Shown in pieces: positions 9,482 through 18,314 of a stretch of 58,654 nt of DNA (within the stretch, counting starts at the first letter, position 1; every line of letters starts with the position of its first letter). Location: assembly GCA_020721875.1 (NCBI GenBank), contig DYLX01000009.1, positions 1 to 58,654 of the forward strand, in the 5' to 3' direction. The position numbers and the translations under genes are program-made. The DNA comes from Leptospira biflexa. Its GTDB lineage: Bacteria > Spirochaetota > Spirochaetia > Treponematales > Rectinemataceae. The notes below the pieces were generated by a model. That model was given only the letters and a program-made list of their open reading frames with translations, ran no database searches and was not told the DNA's origin.

Positions 9482-9914
9482 CTACCCCGCGTTGAGATGT
9501 TCGCTGTAGGTAAGTTCGAATATCGTGTCGGTCAGCCAGCGTCGGAATGACTCATTGTCGCTAAACTGCTTAAATAGCTCGGTGTCATCTTTGAGCAGTG
9601 CGGTCATTACCCGAACGAGGGCCTTGTCGTGCTCGATTCGTGCGGCCTGTTTGTCGGAATGCATGCGCGCGTTTCGGTAGGCGGCGCCGGCAGCTTGGGC
9701 ACCAGGAACTCGAGGAAAATCGAGAGCTTCTCCCACTCGGTGTTGGTGTAGGAAAGGATCGATGAAAGAAAGTTATAGGTGCGCAAGAACGCTTTGGCTT
9801 TGCCCTTAAAGTCGGCCTGACCATCTTCGTCAAGATGCTCCATGTAGGTGGCGACGCAGGCATCGAGAATTGGGTCAAGCTGGTCGCGATCGGTCCCGCT
9901 CAGGTAGAGCCGCA
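9482..9914 (-). pseudogene. hsdR relic: C-terminal region of a type I restriction enzyme
   Basis: The first block (9914 to 9682) reads LYLSGTDRDQLDPILDACV, then DFKGKAKAFLRTYNFL and SYTNTEWEKLSIFLEFLVPKLPAP, all characteristic of the C-terminal helical domain of HsdR. The second block (9679 to 9482), in another frame, reads AYRNARMHSDKQAARIEHDK and DDTELFKQFSDNESFRRWL, the extreme C-terminus, ending in TAG. The family has a stretch of the order of 100 residues between these blocks; here it is missing and the junction near 9681 is out of frame. The 5' side is cut by the insertion sequence boundary at 9915. It cannot encode an active enzyme. Confidence 0.88.
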
Positions 9915-9930
9915 CTAGCCTGAATTTCCA
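9915..9930 (+). repeat. Left terminal inverted repeat of the insertion sequence
   Basis: CTAGCCTGAATTTCCA; perfect inverted match to 11996-12011. The outer CTAG may be target duplication rather than element end. Confidence 0.88.
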
Positions 9931-10215
9931 TATCCTCCGATTCTCCTAACAATTGCGCATCCGACTTTGCCGTTCGAACTCGAAAACCTTGAAGAATGAG
10001 ACGTTTTTCTAGGGTAGCCAAAATCAAGGCCAAGAGAATATTAGTCAATATAGTGCTTCTAAATTGTATATGCACGCTACTATGTTCGGCATCATTACTC
10101 GACTGATTCTAACAAAACATGTCAAAAAGCCTGCAATGACGTATGTTTCTTACTTTAAGGCCTAAAATTACTGAAAGAGATAGACAGAAGAATAGCTATG
10201 TGATTTTATGTATAT

Positions 10216-11964
10216 ATGGCCATCGGTTCACCGAAAGACCTAAGTAAGCTTCGGAAGTTCTTCCTGGAGCCACAATGCCCCAAGCAGCGGCAATACGAGG
10301 CTCTTAGAGCCTATTTCGTCGACGGAAGGCCATCCGCCGAGGTCGCTCGCGATTTCGGGTATACGGAATCGACCTTCCACGTGATGTGCCATGATTTCAG
10401 ACGGGAAGAAACCCCAATCTTTTTCGTGACGCCGAAGAAAGGCCCCAAGACGCAGCCGAAAAAGTCTGCGGCCCGCGATCTCGCGGTCTCGCTTAGGAAG
10501 CAGAACCACTCGATCTACGAGATCAGCGAGGAACTCAAGGAGAAGGGATTCAATCTCGGCGCGACGGCTGTTCGCGAATTGCTCAAGGATGAGGGATTCT
10601 CGGCCCTTCCGAGAAGGCTCGATGACGAGAAACCAAAATCGATCGGACCGGTGATCGAAGCGGTAGCCGATGTTCGTTCGTTTTCGGTTGCGCCCCGCCG
10701 CTTCACCACCTCATGCGGAGGACTGTTCCTCTTCGTACCGGACATGGTAAGGCTCAACCTCGACGAAATGGCGCGTGCAGCCGGGCTTCCTGGCTCGAAG
10801 ATGATACCGTCTGCCTGGGCTATGCGGGCTGAACTTGCTTTGAAGTTGTGGTCGATCGAGCGGAAGAGCCACGTGATGTCTCTCCTTGCTGACGAGGGAT
10901 TGGGGCTCTTCACAGGCCTGAACGTCATGCCGAAAAAGAGCTATCTGTCGGAGTATTCGAGTCGGATAGACCACGCGAAGACGATGAAGTTCCTCTCGTC
11001 ATGGCATGCCCAGGCTGCCGGAGATCCCGTCTTCCAGGGCGAATCGTTCAACCTCGATTTTCATTCGGCGCCGTTCTATGGCGAAGACCCGATGATCGAG
11101 CGCCATTACGTGTCGATGCGTAGTCGCAGGCAGCCCAGCATCCTCGTGTTTCTCGCCCAAGACGCCGCGACACAGGCGTTCTGTTATTCAAATGCGGACC
11201 TCCGCAAGGGTGAGGAAGCTGAAGAGGTATTCCACTTCATCGATTTCTGGAAACGCACGCACGGGAAACTGCCCGCTCATCTCGTCTTCGATTCGAAACT
11301 TACCACCTATGACGGCCTTGCCCGGATTGACGGGATGGGTATTCCTTTCATCACGCTCAGGCGCAGATCTGCATCGCTTCTCGACGAGATACGCACATTG
11401 CCCGCGTCGGCATGGCGTGTCGCCGAACTTGACGTCCCGACGAGGAAGTACAAGACTCCTCGCTATTATGAGCAGGATGTGACGCTTTCGGGCGCGAAGT
11501 TCCGTCAGTTGTTCATCATCGATCTCGGCCACGAGGAACCGACAGTGCTCCTGACAAACGAGCCAAGGACGACGGCAAAATCGCTCATCACGCGCTACGC
11601 TCAGCGCATGCTGATTGAGAACTCCCTGTCCGACGCGGTTCGGTTCTTCCACATGAACGCGCTGTCATCAGCAGTCGGACTCAAGGTCGATTTTGACATG
11701 GCGCTGCTTGTCGTCGCTTCGGGCCTCTATCGTCTTCTTGCCGGTAGGATGAGGGGCTACGCTGACGCGCACGCGCGCCAGGTATTCAGAGACCTTGTGA
11801 ACATGCCCGCGACTATTACCATTTCCGATTCGGAGATCGAGGTCAACTTCCATCGGCGCACGCATCTTCCGATCGTCATTGCGTCGGGACTTCTAGATAA
11901 GCCTGTTTCGGTCCCCTGGTGGGAGGGCAAGAACCTTCGCCTTACTACCCATTCGGGCTCGTGA
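10216..11964 (+). CDS. DDE transposase of the IS4/IS1634-like superfamily
   Basis: A 582-residue protein. The N-terminal ~130 residues look like tandem helix-turn-helix DNA-binding regions (ARDFGYTESTFHVM; IYEISEELKEKGFNLG). Candidate catalytic residues are D in FNLDFHSAPFYG, D in LVFDSKLTTYDGLARI, and E in YAQRMLIENSLSDAVRFF, the last resembling the Y-(2)-R-(3)-E signature of IS4-type enzymes. The protein is longer than most IS4-type transposases (usually 400-500). It is the only gene of the 2.1 kb element and has no frameshift. No strong ribosome-binding site is visible before the ATG. The exact family is uncertain. Confidence 0.82.
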   Translation: MAIGSPKDLSKLRKFFLEPQCPKQRQYEALRAYFVDGRPSAEVARDFGYTESTFHVMCHDFRREETPIFFVTPKKGPKTQPKKSAARDLAVSLRKQNHSIYEISEELKEKGFNLGATAVRELLKDEGFSALPRRLDDEKPKSIGPVIEAVADVRSFSVAPRRFTTSCGGLFLFVPDMVRLNLDEMARAAGLPGSKMIPSAWAMRAELALKLWSIERKSHVMSLLADEGLGLFTGLNVMPKKSYLSEYSSRIDHAKTMKFLSSWHAQAAGDPVFQGESFNLDFHSAPFYGEDPMIERHYVSMRSRRQPSILVFLAQDAATQAFCYSNADLRKGEEAEEVFHFIDFWKRTHGKLPAHLVFDSKLTTYDGLARIDGMGIPFITLRRRSASLLDEIRTLPASAWRVAELDVPTRKYKTPRYYEQDVTLSGAKFRQLFIIDLGHEEPTVLLTNEPRTTAKSLITRYAQRMLIENSLSDAVRFFHMNALSSAVGLKVDFDMALLVVASGLYRLLAGRMRGYADAHARQVFRDLVNMPATITISDSEIEVNFHRRTHLPIVIASGLLDKPVSVPWWEGKNLRLTTHSGS

Positions 11965-11995
11965 GAGGTCTCGAGATTAGGTCAATTGTGGTCCG

Positions 11996-12011
11996 TGGAA
12001 ATTCAGGCTAG
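11996..12011 (-). repeat. Right terminal inverted repeat of the insertion sequence
   Basis: TGGAAATTCAGGCTAG on the plus strand, the exact reverse complement of 9915-9930. It lies 32 bp after the transposase stop codon and 40 bp before the fic stop codon. Confidence 0.88.
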
Positions 12012-12050
12012 GGCAAGCGCCGGGGAAGGGGTATGATTTGAGTCTCTCGA

Positions 12051-13235
12051 TCATGATTTATCCCCATCATTGTCCCAGAACAGAGCAATATAAGGCTCGT
12101 AGCGGAACCTGCGGTTTCGGGCGTATCCCGTTATCTCCCCAAGGATCCCCAGCTCTACAAACCGTTGGACGAGTTGATTGGCGGCAACATAGGTTGTACC
12201 TGTGATCTCTTGAACATCCTGTACGGAAATAACAGGATGCTCATAAAGATGTTCCAATACCTTGTGACCGTTGCCCGCAGCCCGCCCAAGGTGATCGGTT
12301 ATGGCAAGCCGATGGCTCTCCCTGAGTTGCAGAATTTTCCGGGCCGTTTGTGCAGCCTCAGTGCTGACCTCGGCAACACCCCTGAGAAAAAATGCAAGCC
12401 ATGATTCCCAGTCGCCATTATCACGAATATTCTGAAGTAGATCATAGTAGACCTGCCGGTGACGCTTGAAATAATGAGAAAGATAGAGAACTGGTTTCTG
12501 GAGCGCGCCCCGTTCAGTAAGGAGAAAGGTGATGAGCAAGCGGCCGAGGCGTCCGTTCCCATCGAGGAAGGGGTGAATGGTCTCGAATTGAGCATGAGCA
12601 AGACCGATCTTGATCAAAGCAGGCAACTCGTAATCCGAATGAAGGAACTTTTCCCATTGTCCGAGAGCTTCCGGCACGATATTGGGAGGAGGCGGCACGA
12701 AAGTAGCCTCTGCCAAGCTGCAACCAGAAGGCCCGATCCAGTTCTGATTTTGTCTCAGTTCGCCCGGGGTGGCATGATGCCCTCGCACATTCTCGAGCAA
12801 GATGGCATGAATTTCTCGAATAAGGCGAACCGAAACCGGCAGGTCCTTCAACCTTGCAAGACCATAGTTCATGGCCTTTACATAGTTGATCACTTCGTTA
12901 ACATCCCGCGGGGTGGTATCCGAAAGAACATTGGCCTCAGCAGCGAGCAGGTCTTGAAGAGAACTTTGAGTACCCTCGATCTGGCTGGACAATACCGCTT
13001 CTTTGCGGACGTACATCATTACAAAGAGATCAGGATTGGGTAGAGTGGTGATCGAACCGTCGAGCCTCCCCAAAGCACGATCTGCATCAGAAAGCAGGGC
13101 CTGTAATGTGCCCTCGACCTTGACAGGGGGTTCCGGTGGAAGCACAGAGGGGTAAAACGCCATGTAGCCGGTGGGCTGGTTTACATAACGGCCGGCTCTG
13201 CTATACATTTCCTTATTGTAGTCAGGATTTATCAT
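12051..13235 (-). CDS. Fic family protein (probable AMP transferase) with C-terminal winged helix
   Basis: A 394-residue protein with the canonical active-site loop HPFLDGNGRLGR at 221-232, including the catalytic histidine and phosphate-binding residues. Fic enzymes normally attach AMP to target hydroxyls. An N-terminal inhibitory-helix motif SSQIEG is visible at 83-88, the (S/T)xxxE(G/N) signature of class II self-inhibited Fic proteins. The C-terminal ~75 residues (QDVQEITGTTYVAANQLVQRF) look like a winged helix. It is intact although the genes on both sides are restriction-modification relics. Fic genes are often found inside type I R-M operons between hsdM/hsdS and hsdR, which fits this placement. 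The target is unknown. A TATAAT (13255-13260) lies upstream; no strong Shine-Dalgarno is seen. Confidence 0.92.
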   Translation of the reverse strand: MINPDYNKEMYSRAGRYVNQPTGYMAFYPSVLPPEPPVKVEGTLQALLSDADRALGRLDGSITTLPNPDLFVMMYVRKEAVLSSQIEGTQSSLQDLLAAEANVLSDTTPRDVNEVINYVKAMNYGLARLKDLPVSVRLIREIHAILLENVRGHHATPGELRQNQNWIGPSGCSLAEATFVPPPPNIVPEALGQWEKFLHSDYELPALIKIGLAHAQFETIHPFLDGNGRLGRLLITFLLTERGALQKPVLYLSHYFKRHRQVYYDLLQNIRDNGDWESWLAFFLRGVAEVSTEAAQTARKILQLRESHRLAITDHLGRAAGNGHKVLEHLYEHPVISVQDVQEITGTTYVAANQLVQRFVELGILGEITGYARNRRFRYEPYIALFWDNDGDKS

Positions 13236-13255
13236 GTCAAATTCTCGCTCTTATA

Positions 13256-13399
13256 TTATAGGCACAGTTTAACATAAACGCCAGAAACCGCCATGTGTTT
13301 GCCTAGGAGCGCATCGGCCATCTGCCAGAGTTGGGATTCATAACCAATAGTGGGGCCGCCCCCCGTCGCAGTGCTCGTGTTGTTCTTTCGTTTGCCCAT
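13256..13399 (-). pseudogene. hsdM relic: N-terminal start of a type I DNA methyltransferase
   Basis: A 47-codon reading frame starts at ATG 13399 behind a strong GAGGAGGG site. After a Lys/Asn/Thr/Gly-rich leader it reads TIGYESQLWQMADALLG, the highly conserved start of HsdM. Homology then stops abruptly and the frame ends in TAA at 13256-13258. The methyltransferase catalytic domain and all of hsdS are absent. It is a truncated remnant just upstream of fic, and the start of the original R-M operon. Its good ribosome-binding site means a short peptide could still be made. Confidence 0.85.
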
Positions 13400-13547
13400 C
13401 GGTTCCCTCCTCATTCAATCATACTGTTGCGAAGGTAGGATCGTTCGTCCTCACGACGGGCGGTGCAATATGCCTGTCGGCATTAAAAATGCACACGTGG
13501 ACTTTTTTTCGAATTTGCTAATTCTATGTTTTAAATACAAATATTAT

Positions 13548-13620
13548 AGCCGAGACCGGGAATCGAACCCGGCACCTGCGCATTACGAGTGCGCCGCTCT
13601 GCCAGATGAGCTATCTCGGC
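13548..13620 (-). tRNA. tRNA-Thr (anticodon CGT)
   Basis: The minus strand folds into a cloverleaf: acceptor GCCGAGA/TCTCGGC, D stem GCTC/GAGC, anticodon stem GCGCA/TGCGC around loop CTCGTAA (anticodon CGT, reading ACG), and T arm CCGGG-TTCGAAT-CCCGG. CCA is not encoded. The promoter is at 13639-13668. The 3' end faces the wrecked R-M region, but no repeated copy of the tRNA 3' end was found on the far side, so a tRNA attachment site is not supported. Confidence 0.96.
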
Positions 13621-13638
13621 TGGAAATAAACCGCGCGT

Positions 13639-13668
13639 ACTATAGCAGAAATCTCGGTCATTTTTCAA
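13639..13668 (-). promoter_or_regulatory. Promoter of tRNA-Thr
   Basis: Minus strand TTGAAA (13663-13668), 18 bp, TATAGT (13639-13644), ending 18 bp upstream of the mature tRNA 5' end. Confidence 0.7.
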
Positions 13669-13713
13669 GGGCGTTGTGCGACGCGCACTAAAGTTGGCTG
13701 GAAGCACTGTGGA

Positions 13714-14634
13714 TCAGCGCGACTGTGCAGCATAAAAGCCGAGCAGTGCGGCGCCGAGAATGCCGGCTTCCGCTCCGAGCCGCGCGCGCACCACATAGTT
13801 CTGCAGCGCTTCGAAGATGCCGAGCGCCTTAATGTACCCGCCGAAAAGCGTCAACATTCTTTCGACGACGAGGTCAAGAAGGCCCTCGCGGAGGCCTATG
13901 CCCCCTCCGACGATAATGCGATCGGGCGCGAAGCTCAAGGCTATGGTGGCAAAGGCGTGCGCGAGATACTCAGCCTCGAGGTTCCATGCGGGGTGACCCA
14001 GGGGAAGGTTTTCTGCCGCCGTACCCCATCGGGCCGCCATCGCGGGGCCGCTAGCGAGACCTTCTAGGCAGTCGCCGTGGTGTATGCAGACGCCTGCGAA
14101 ATTGGCGTCGCTCTCGGCTTTCGGAACGCGAATATGCCCGAACTCAGGGTGAAAGCTCCCTCGGAGCACACGCCCGTCGACACAACTGCCCGCGCCGATA
14201 CCGGTTCCCACAGTCACGTAGGTGCAGGAACTCTCCCCGTGCCCCGCACCCCAGCTCCACTCGCCAAGGGCGGCCGCGGCCACATCGGTTTCTAGCCTGA
14301 GTGGGACACGTAGAGTTCTCTGGAGTCGTTGAGCGACATCGACATCAGCCCAGCCGCGTTTTGGGGTGTTGAGGAGGTAGCCCCAGCGGGGATTGCGCGT
14401 GTCGCATTCGATGGGCCCAAACATGCCGATGCCAAGCCCCTGGATGGTTTCGTGTCCACCGCTGGCCGGCAGAAAGAAGTCCGTCACCGCACGAAGCGTG
14501 GCTTCGGGATCTGTCGTGGAAATTCGCGCGCTCTTCAGTATGGCAGGAGGTTCAGAGCCCGCTGCTGCGGTATCGAATGACAGGATGGAGCACAGAAATT
14601 TAGTGCCTCCACCCTCTATCGCTCCTACGAGCAT
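13714..14634 (-). CDS. ROK family sugar kinase (fructokinase-like)
   Basis: A 306-residue cytoplasmic kinase. The N-terminus MLVGAIEGGGTKFLCS is the phosphate-binding loop of the ROK fructokinase group. LRLETDVAAAALGEW contains a conserved substrate region, YVTVGTGIGAG is the ROK signature, and HIRVPKAESDANFAGVCIHHGDCLEGLASGPA is the zinc-binding segment (His plus three Cys). It phosphorylates a hexose, probably fructose or mannose, using ATP. The start has an AGGAGGAACC site. It follows a GNAT-like gene by 8 bp on the same strand, so the two are probably cotranscribed. Confidence 0.9.
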   Translation of the reverse strand: MLVGAIEGGGTKFLCSILSFDTAAAGSEPPAILKSARISTTDPEATLRAVTDFFLPASGGHETIQGLGIGMFGPIECDTRNPRWGYLLNTPKRGWADVDVAQRLQRTLRVPLRLETDVAAAALGEWSWGAGHGESSCTYVTVGTGIGAGSCVDGRVLRGSFHPEFGHIRVPKAESDANFAGVCIHHGDCLEGLASGPAMAARWGTAAENLPLGHPAWNLEAEYLAHAFATIALSFAPDRIIVGGGIGLREGLLDLVVERMLTLFGGYIKALGIFEALQNYVVRARLGAEAGILGAALLGFYAAQSR

Positions 14635-14642
14635 GGTTCCTC

Positions 14643-15194
14643 CTAGTTTTGCGTGTGCAGTTCTTCCAGAGGCGCGGCTGAAGAAAGATCATCCTCAAAG
14701 GGCTTCGAAATCTTGATGAAATTCGGTGGTTTTCTGAATATGGCACGAATATAGAGGTAAAAATCGTCTTCTATCCCATAGTAGCCGGGAATATGGCCAA
14801 CCTGACAGTAGCCGGCGTTCTCAAGTGCCTCATCGCCAAGACTGTTTTTCTTTGTTGTCGAGATTTCGATTCGAATCACCGCGAAGGGCAATTTTTTAAG
14901 CAGTTCATCATCGATCATATGAAAGAGATGCTGAATTGCGGTCCCCGACCGATAGTCGCGGTCCAGTACGATAAAACGGATATCAAAAGTGAAGTTTCTG
15001 CCGGATGCCCTATGAATAATGGCGAACGACACGAGAGTCTTGCCATCGCGGAGTTCGAGGAGGGTATAGGGTTCACCGGGAGACTTCTGCCAGTCTCTTA
15101 AAATCTCCTTCATAAGGTCGATTTCGATGCTTGTAAACGCACCGGTTATGCCTGCAATATGTTCATAATTTCCAAAATTCACCGAAGGAAGCAT
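14643..15194 (-). CDS. GNAT-like N-acetyltransferase, divergent
   Basis: A 183-residue protein. The middle resembles a GNAT fold: strand-rich TLVSFAIIHRAS and FTFDIRFIVLDRDYRSGTA with a degenerate acyl-CoA loop, then a helix, then a beta bulge (AVIRIEISTTKKNSLGDEAL), and ENAGYCQVGHIPGYYG as commonly seen near the end of motif B. The substrate is not predictable. The C-terminal ~30 residues (FKISKPFEDDLSSAAP-like) have no clear fold. It lies immediately upstream of the ROK kinase. The family assignment rests on overall pattern rather than a perfect motif. Confidence 0.6.
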   Translation of the reverse strand: MLPSVNFGNYEHIAGITGAFTSIEIDLMKEILRDWQKSPGEPYTLLELRDGKTLVSFAIIHRASGRNFTFDIRFIVLDRDYRSGTAIQHLFHMIDDELLKKLPFAVIRIEISTTKKNSLGDEALENAGYCQVGHIPGYYGIEDDFYLYIRAIFRKPPNFIKISKPFEDDLSSAAPLEELHTQN

Positions 15195-15508
15195 TGCCCT
15201 GCCTTTTTCTCAATTTTCTTGAATAAATATAAGCCATCAGCAGTATTGTGTAAACCCGTAATTTTACATGAGTATAAAAATGGCTATATGAAGCGGATCG
15301 CGCATCGCGCATCGCGCATTCCATTTTGTTCCCAACAATTAACTTACTCAAGATTAAACATGGCGCACGGCTCGAAAGGTTACATATTTTTTCTTAGAAT
15401 TAAAAAATAATTTTCTGTTTCCTGGTGAATTCGCACTCTTTCCGCTCATGCGCGTAGCGCTGCATGAAATTATTTGCATTATTATGCAAATAATTTCAAA
15501 TTTATAAA
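15195..15508. other. AT-rich intergenic region with tandem repeat and palindrome
   Basis: No convincing gene. It holds a possible promoter for the GNAT/ROK genes (TTACAC and TATATT, 16 bp apart on the minus strand), about three tandem copies of a GCGCATC-type unit near 15298-15320, and a perfect palindrome (15466-15497) just after the sufU stop codon. Confidence 0.55.
15466..15497. repeat. Perfect 14-bp inverted repeat downstream of sufU
   Basis: GAAATTATTTGCAT, 4-nt loop, ATGCAAATAATTTC. It lies 12 bp beyond the end of the suf operon. There is no T-run, so it is not a classical terminator; it may act as a 3' stabiliser or weak terminator. The symmetry is exact; the function is a guess. Confidence 0.7.
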
Positions 15509-15955
15509 TTAATCGACTTCCACCGCATAACCTTGCTGATCGAGCTGCAAGAGCGCGGCGCGCCAGGCAAGCGCGGCACACTTAACGCGCACGGGGAGGC
15601 GAGCGACGCCTTTAAATGCAGCCGCATCTCCGAGTTCATCGAGCGCGTCGACCTCCTTTTCTCCTCTTAGCACCTTAAGAAAAGTCGAGATGATCTCATG
15701 CGCCCGTTCCGGAGTCATGCCGATGAGCATCTGGGCGAGAATGTCAGCGGAGCTCATCGAAATCGAGCATCCTGCGCCATCGAACGCAGCATCCGCGATG
15801 CGACCATCCCCACCAATCTTGATGGAGACACGCACCTTATCGCCGCAGGATGGATTTTCCACAAAGGGTTGCCCTTCGAGAGAGCGTTTGAATTTCGGTC
15901 GCTTGTAGTGGTCGTGGATGATCTCCTCATACACTGACTCAAAGGGATCGCTCAC
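15509..15955 (-). CDS. sufU: SufU-type iron-sulfur scaffold / sulfur-relay protein
   Basis: A 148-residue IscU-fold protein. The conserved cysteines appear in ENPSCGDKV (with the following Asp), AAFDGAGCSISMSSA and VRVKCAALAW. SufU-type proteins carry an insertion between the second and third of these segments, here covering ERAHEIISTFLKVLRGEKEV and the following residues, consistent with SufU rather than IscU. It receives sulfur from SufS for delivery to SufBCD. It starts with GTG, overlapping the sufS stop by 4 bp (GTGA), and is the last gene of the operon. Confidence 0.92.
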   Translation of the reverse strand: MSDPFESVYEEIIHDHYKRPKFKRSLEGQPFVENPSCGDKVRVSIKIGGDGRIADAAFDGAGCSISMSSADILAQMLIGMTPERAHEIISTFLKVLRGEKEVDALDELGDAAAFKGVARLPVRVKCAALAWRAALLQLDQQGYAVEVD

Positions 15956-17262
15956 AGCTCCTCCTTTGCACGCGCGACAGCACGGATGGCGGCATCGACA
16001 TCCTCGAGCGTGTTATAGGCTCCAAAACTCGCGCGGGCAGAGGAGAGCAGACCAAAGCGGCGTGCTAGAGGATGCGCGCAGTGGTGCCCAGCTCGAACTG
16101 CTACACCTTGCTTATCGAGAAAAGCCGACACATCGTGCGCATGTACGCCTTCAAGCGTGAAAGCAACGATGCCGGCGCGCCTTTCAGCCTTTCCCAGCAC
16201 CTGTACGCCCTGAATTCCCTCGATGCCGTGCAGAAAGCGCGCACCAAGCCGCGACTCATACTCACCGAGTGCATCGAGATTGACCTTTTCGAGCCAGTGT
16301 ATGGCAGCCTCGAGGCCGATCGCCTCTGCGATGGAAGGCGTACCAGCCTCGAATTTGTAGGGCAGCTCGTTGACCGAAAAACCATCGAGCCGTACCTCGG
16401 AGATCATGTCGCCACCTCCCATAAAAGGGGGAATTGCGTCGAGGGCGCGCTCGGTACCATAGAGTACGCCGATTCCAAAGGGACCGTACATTTTGTGCCC
16501 CGAAAATGCCACAAAGTCGGCACCGAGTGCGCGCACATCGAGAGGCATCGAAGGAGCAGCCTGCGCAGCGTCAAGGAGTACTGGAATGCCGTTTGAAAAT
16601 GCAGTGAGGGATGAAGTGATACCGGAGGCTGTGCCAGCCGCCGTACCATGCCCCACATGTACCGACTTAGCTGCCGCAACGATCCGCGCAATCGGATTAA
16701 TCGTACCAAGCACATTCGAGACCATCGACACCGCAACAAGGCGCGTTCTTGGGCCGAGGAGTCTCTCATACTCAACGAGATCGAGTTCGCCGGATTCGGT
16801 GATAGGAATGAATTTCAGCACCACACCCTTGCGCTGTGCGAGCTGCTGCCAGGGCACAATGTTCGCGTGGTGCTCCATTACTGAGAGGACGATTTCGTCG
16901 CCCTCGCGAAGCAATTCGCCGAAGGTGCGCGCGACAAGATTGATCGACTCCGTGGTGCCTCGCGTGAAGACGATTTCGCGTGGCTTCGCTCCCAAAAAAC
17001 GAGCAACCTGCGTGCGCGCCTTTTCATAGCGCGCGGTGGCCTCTTCGCCGATTGCGTGGATGGCGCGATGCACATTGGCACAGGATTTCAGATAAAAATC
17101 GCGCTCGGCGTCGAGAACTACACTCGGTTTTTGTGTGGTCGCGGCGTTGTCGAGGTAGATGAGATCAGGTCGAGTTTCAAAGATGGGAAAAACGCGCTTG
17201 AGGGCATGTGCCACATTGGAATTTGCCGAAAGTGGCCATCCGGCGACAAAGGAGGTGTTCAT
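15952..17262 (-). CDS. sufS: Cysteine desulfurase, SufS type
   Basis: A PLP enzyme that removes sulfur from cysteine for Fe-S cluster assembly. Visible motifs: YLDNAATTQKP at the N-terminus, VMEHHANIVPW (PLP-stacking His), LLDAAQAAPSM, FSGHKMYGPFGIG (the PLP lysine), and RAGHHCAHPL with the persulfide cysteine on a short loop, as in group II enzymes. At 436 residues it is longer than usual because of an extra stretch of about 24 residues (HVGHGTAAGTASGITSS region) before the PLP-binding Asp. Its ATG overlaps the sufD stop by 4 bp and its stop overlaps the sufU GTG. Confidence 0.95.
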   Translation of the reverse strand: MNTSFVAGWPLSANSNVAHALKRVFPIFETRPDLIYLDNAATTQKPSVVLDAERDFYLKSCANVHRAIHAIGEEATARYEKARTQVARFLGAKPREIVFTRGTTESINLVARTFGELLREGDEIVLSVMEHHANIVPWQQLAQRKGVVLKFIPITESGELDLVEYERLLGPRTRLVAVSMVSNVLGTINPIARIVAAAKSVHVGHGTAAGTASGITSSLTAFSNGIPVLLDAAQAAPSMPLDVRALGADFVAFSGHKMYGPFGIGVLYGTERALDAIPPFMGGGDMISEVRLDGFSVNELPYKFEAGTPSIAEAIGLEAAIHWLEKVNLDALGEYESRLGARFLHGIEGIQGVQVLGKAERRAGIVAFTLEGVHAHDVSAFLDKQGVAVRAGHHCAHPLARRFGLLSSARASFGAYNTLEDVDAAIRAVARAKEEL

Positions 17263-18314
17263 GTTGAGATCCTCTCTGGTTTGGGCGAGAGTGCGTCGAG
17301 GGCGCGCGCCTCGAACTCCTCGGCGAGCGTCGTGGGGAGGGCGGAGAAGATTGAGCCGAGGTGCCCCTGCACGAGGACGCGCTTCGCGTCTTCGCGGTCG
17401 AGGCCGCGACTCTCTAAGTAGAAGAGTTCTTCCATCCTTGGACCGCCAGTCGTTGCGCCATGGCTGCAGGCGACATCGTCCGTATCAATTTGGAGTTGGG
17501 GCAGGCTTTCGGCACGAGCGCCGTCTTCCATGATGAGGTTACGGTTGGAGAGGTATGCATCGGTGCCAGGAGCTGTGGGATCGACTCGAATGAGCCCGCG
17601 AAAGATGAGGTGGGCGGACTCTCTGAGCGCCGACTTCAAGGTCGATCGACTCTTGGTGCGCGGCCCGAGATGGCGTATGGAGAGAATGTGTTCATGCTCA
17701 GTGCGGCCACGCGCTGCGTAGGCGCCCGAGTAATTAAGCGAGCTTTGCGCGCCCTCGAGTTCGATAGAGACGGAGTGGATGCCGTCGATGGCATCGAAGT
17801 TCGCCTCAGTCCACTCGAGCGAGGCGTGTGCGCCAAGTTTTGCGCTGTCGAAGGTTTCTCTGAAGTATCGGCCATTGAGCACCGATAAAACATAGAGTTT
17901 GAGTCGCGCGTGCGATGCGAGCTGGATGTCGAGGGCAGTGCTGAGGAGAGCAGAGGCGGGGAGGGGAGCAGAGCACGCGGAGTGTATTGGAGAATGCGCG
18001 TTATCTACCTCGGTGGCTTCGCGCTGCTCGAAGCGCACGAGCACAGCCGCCTCGGCGCTTTCACCCAGCTCAATTCGCGCGCGGTAGGCACGCATGTCGC
18101 GATCGCCTTCGTCTGTGCGGATCGAAAGGGTATGTAGTCCTGACTCTATCCTGCCTGCGGGAATTGAGATTCCGGGTATTTCGATCCAAAAAGGCGCGAG
18201 GGCGGTGGCAGGGGGCATCGATGTCGATCCGCCGCCTCGTGAATCGAGACCGCGCGGCGAAGAGCTTGGCGCAACCACATTTTTCGGTCGCGTCAGTGAG
18301 TGAAGTTCGCTCAT
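17259..18314 (-). CDS. sufD: SufD, subunit of the SufBC2D iron-sulfur scaffold
   Basis: A 351-residue member of the SufB/SufD beta-helix family, shorter than typical SufD (about 420) mainly at the N-terminus. The conserved C-terminal region is visible: [40 protein letters not shown] (the conserved Cys-Ser-His-Gly) and [20 protein letters not shown]. It pairs with SufB and the SufC ATPase to build clusters. ATGA overlaps link it to sufB upstream and sufS downstream. The divergent N-terminal half is common in SufD proteins. Confidence 0.93.
   Translation of the reverse strand: MSELHSLTRPKNVVAPSSSPRGLDSRGGGSTSMPPATALAPFWIEIPGISIPAGRIESGLHTLSIRTDEGDRDMRAYRARIELGESAEAAVLVRFEQREATEVDNAHSPIHSACSAPLPASALLSTALDIQLASHARLKLYVLSVLNGRYFRETFDSAKLGAHASLEWTEANFDAIDGIHSVSIELEGAQSSLNYSGAYAARGRTEHEHILSIRHLGPRTKSRSTLKSALRESAHLIFRGLIRVDPTAPGTDAYLSNRNLIMEDGARAESLPQLQIDTDDVACSHGATTGGPRMEELFYLESRGLDREDAKRVLVQGHLGSIFSALPTTLAEEFEARALDALSPKPERIST

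Larger units (their letters stand above)
9915..12011 (+). mobile_element. Insertion sequence, about 2.1 kb, with perfect terminal inverted repeats
   Basis: The element is bounded by CTAGCCTGAATTTCCA (9915-9930) and its exact reverse complement (11996-12011). It carries one long transposase gene (10216-11964). CTAG is itself palindromic, so the ends can also be read as 12-bp repeats (9919-9930 and 11996-12007) flanked by a 4-bp CTAG target duplication. The 285 bp on the left between repeat and gene are AT-rich and appear non-coding. It sits directly against the hsdR relic, so it may have helped to break that gene. The transposase is uninterrupted, so the element may still be active. Confidence 0.88.

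Noticed and set aside
13350..13691. 113-codon plus-strand frame
   Set aside because: It runs through tRNA-Thr and the hsdM relic on the other strand.
15466..15497. Rho-independent terminator of the suf operon
   Set aside because: A perfect palindrome but AT-rich and without a T-run, so it is listed only as a repeat.
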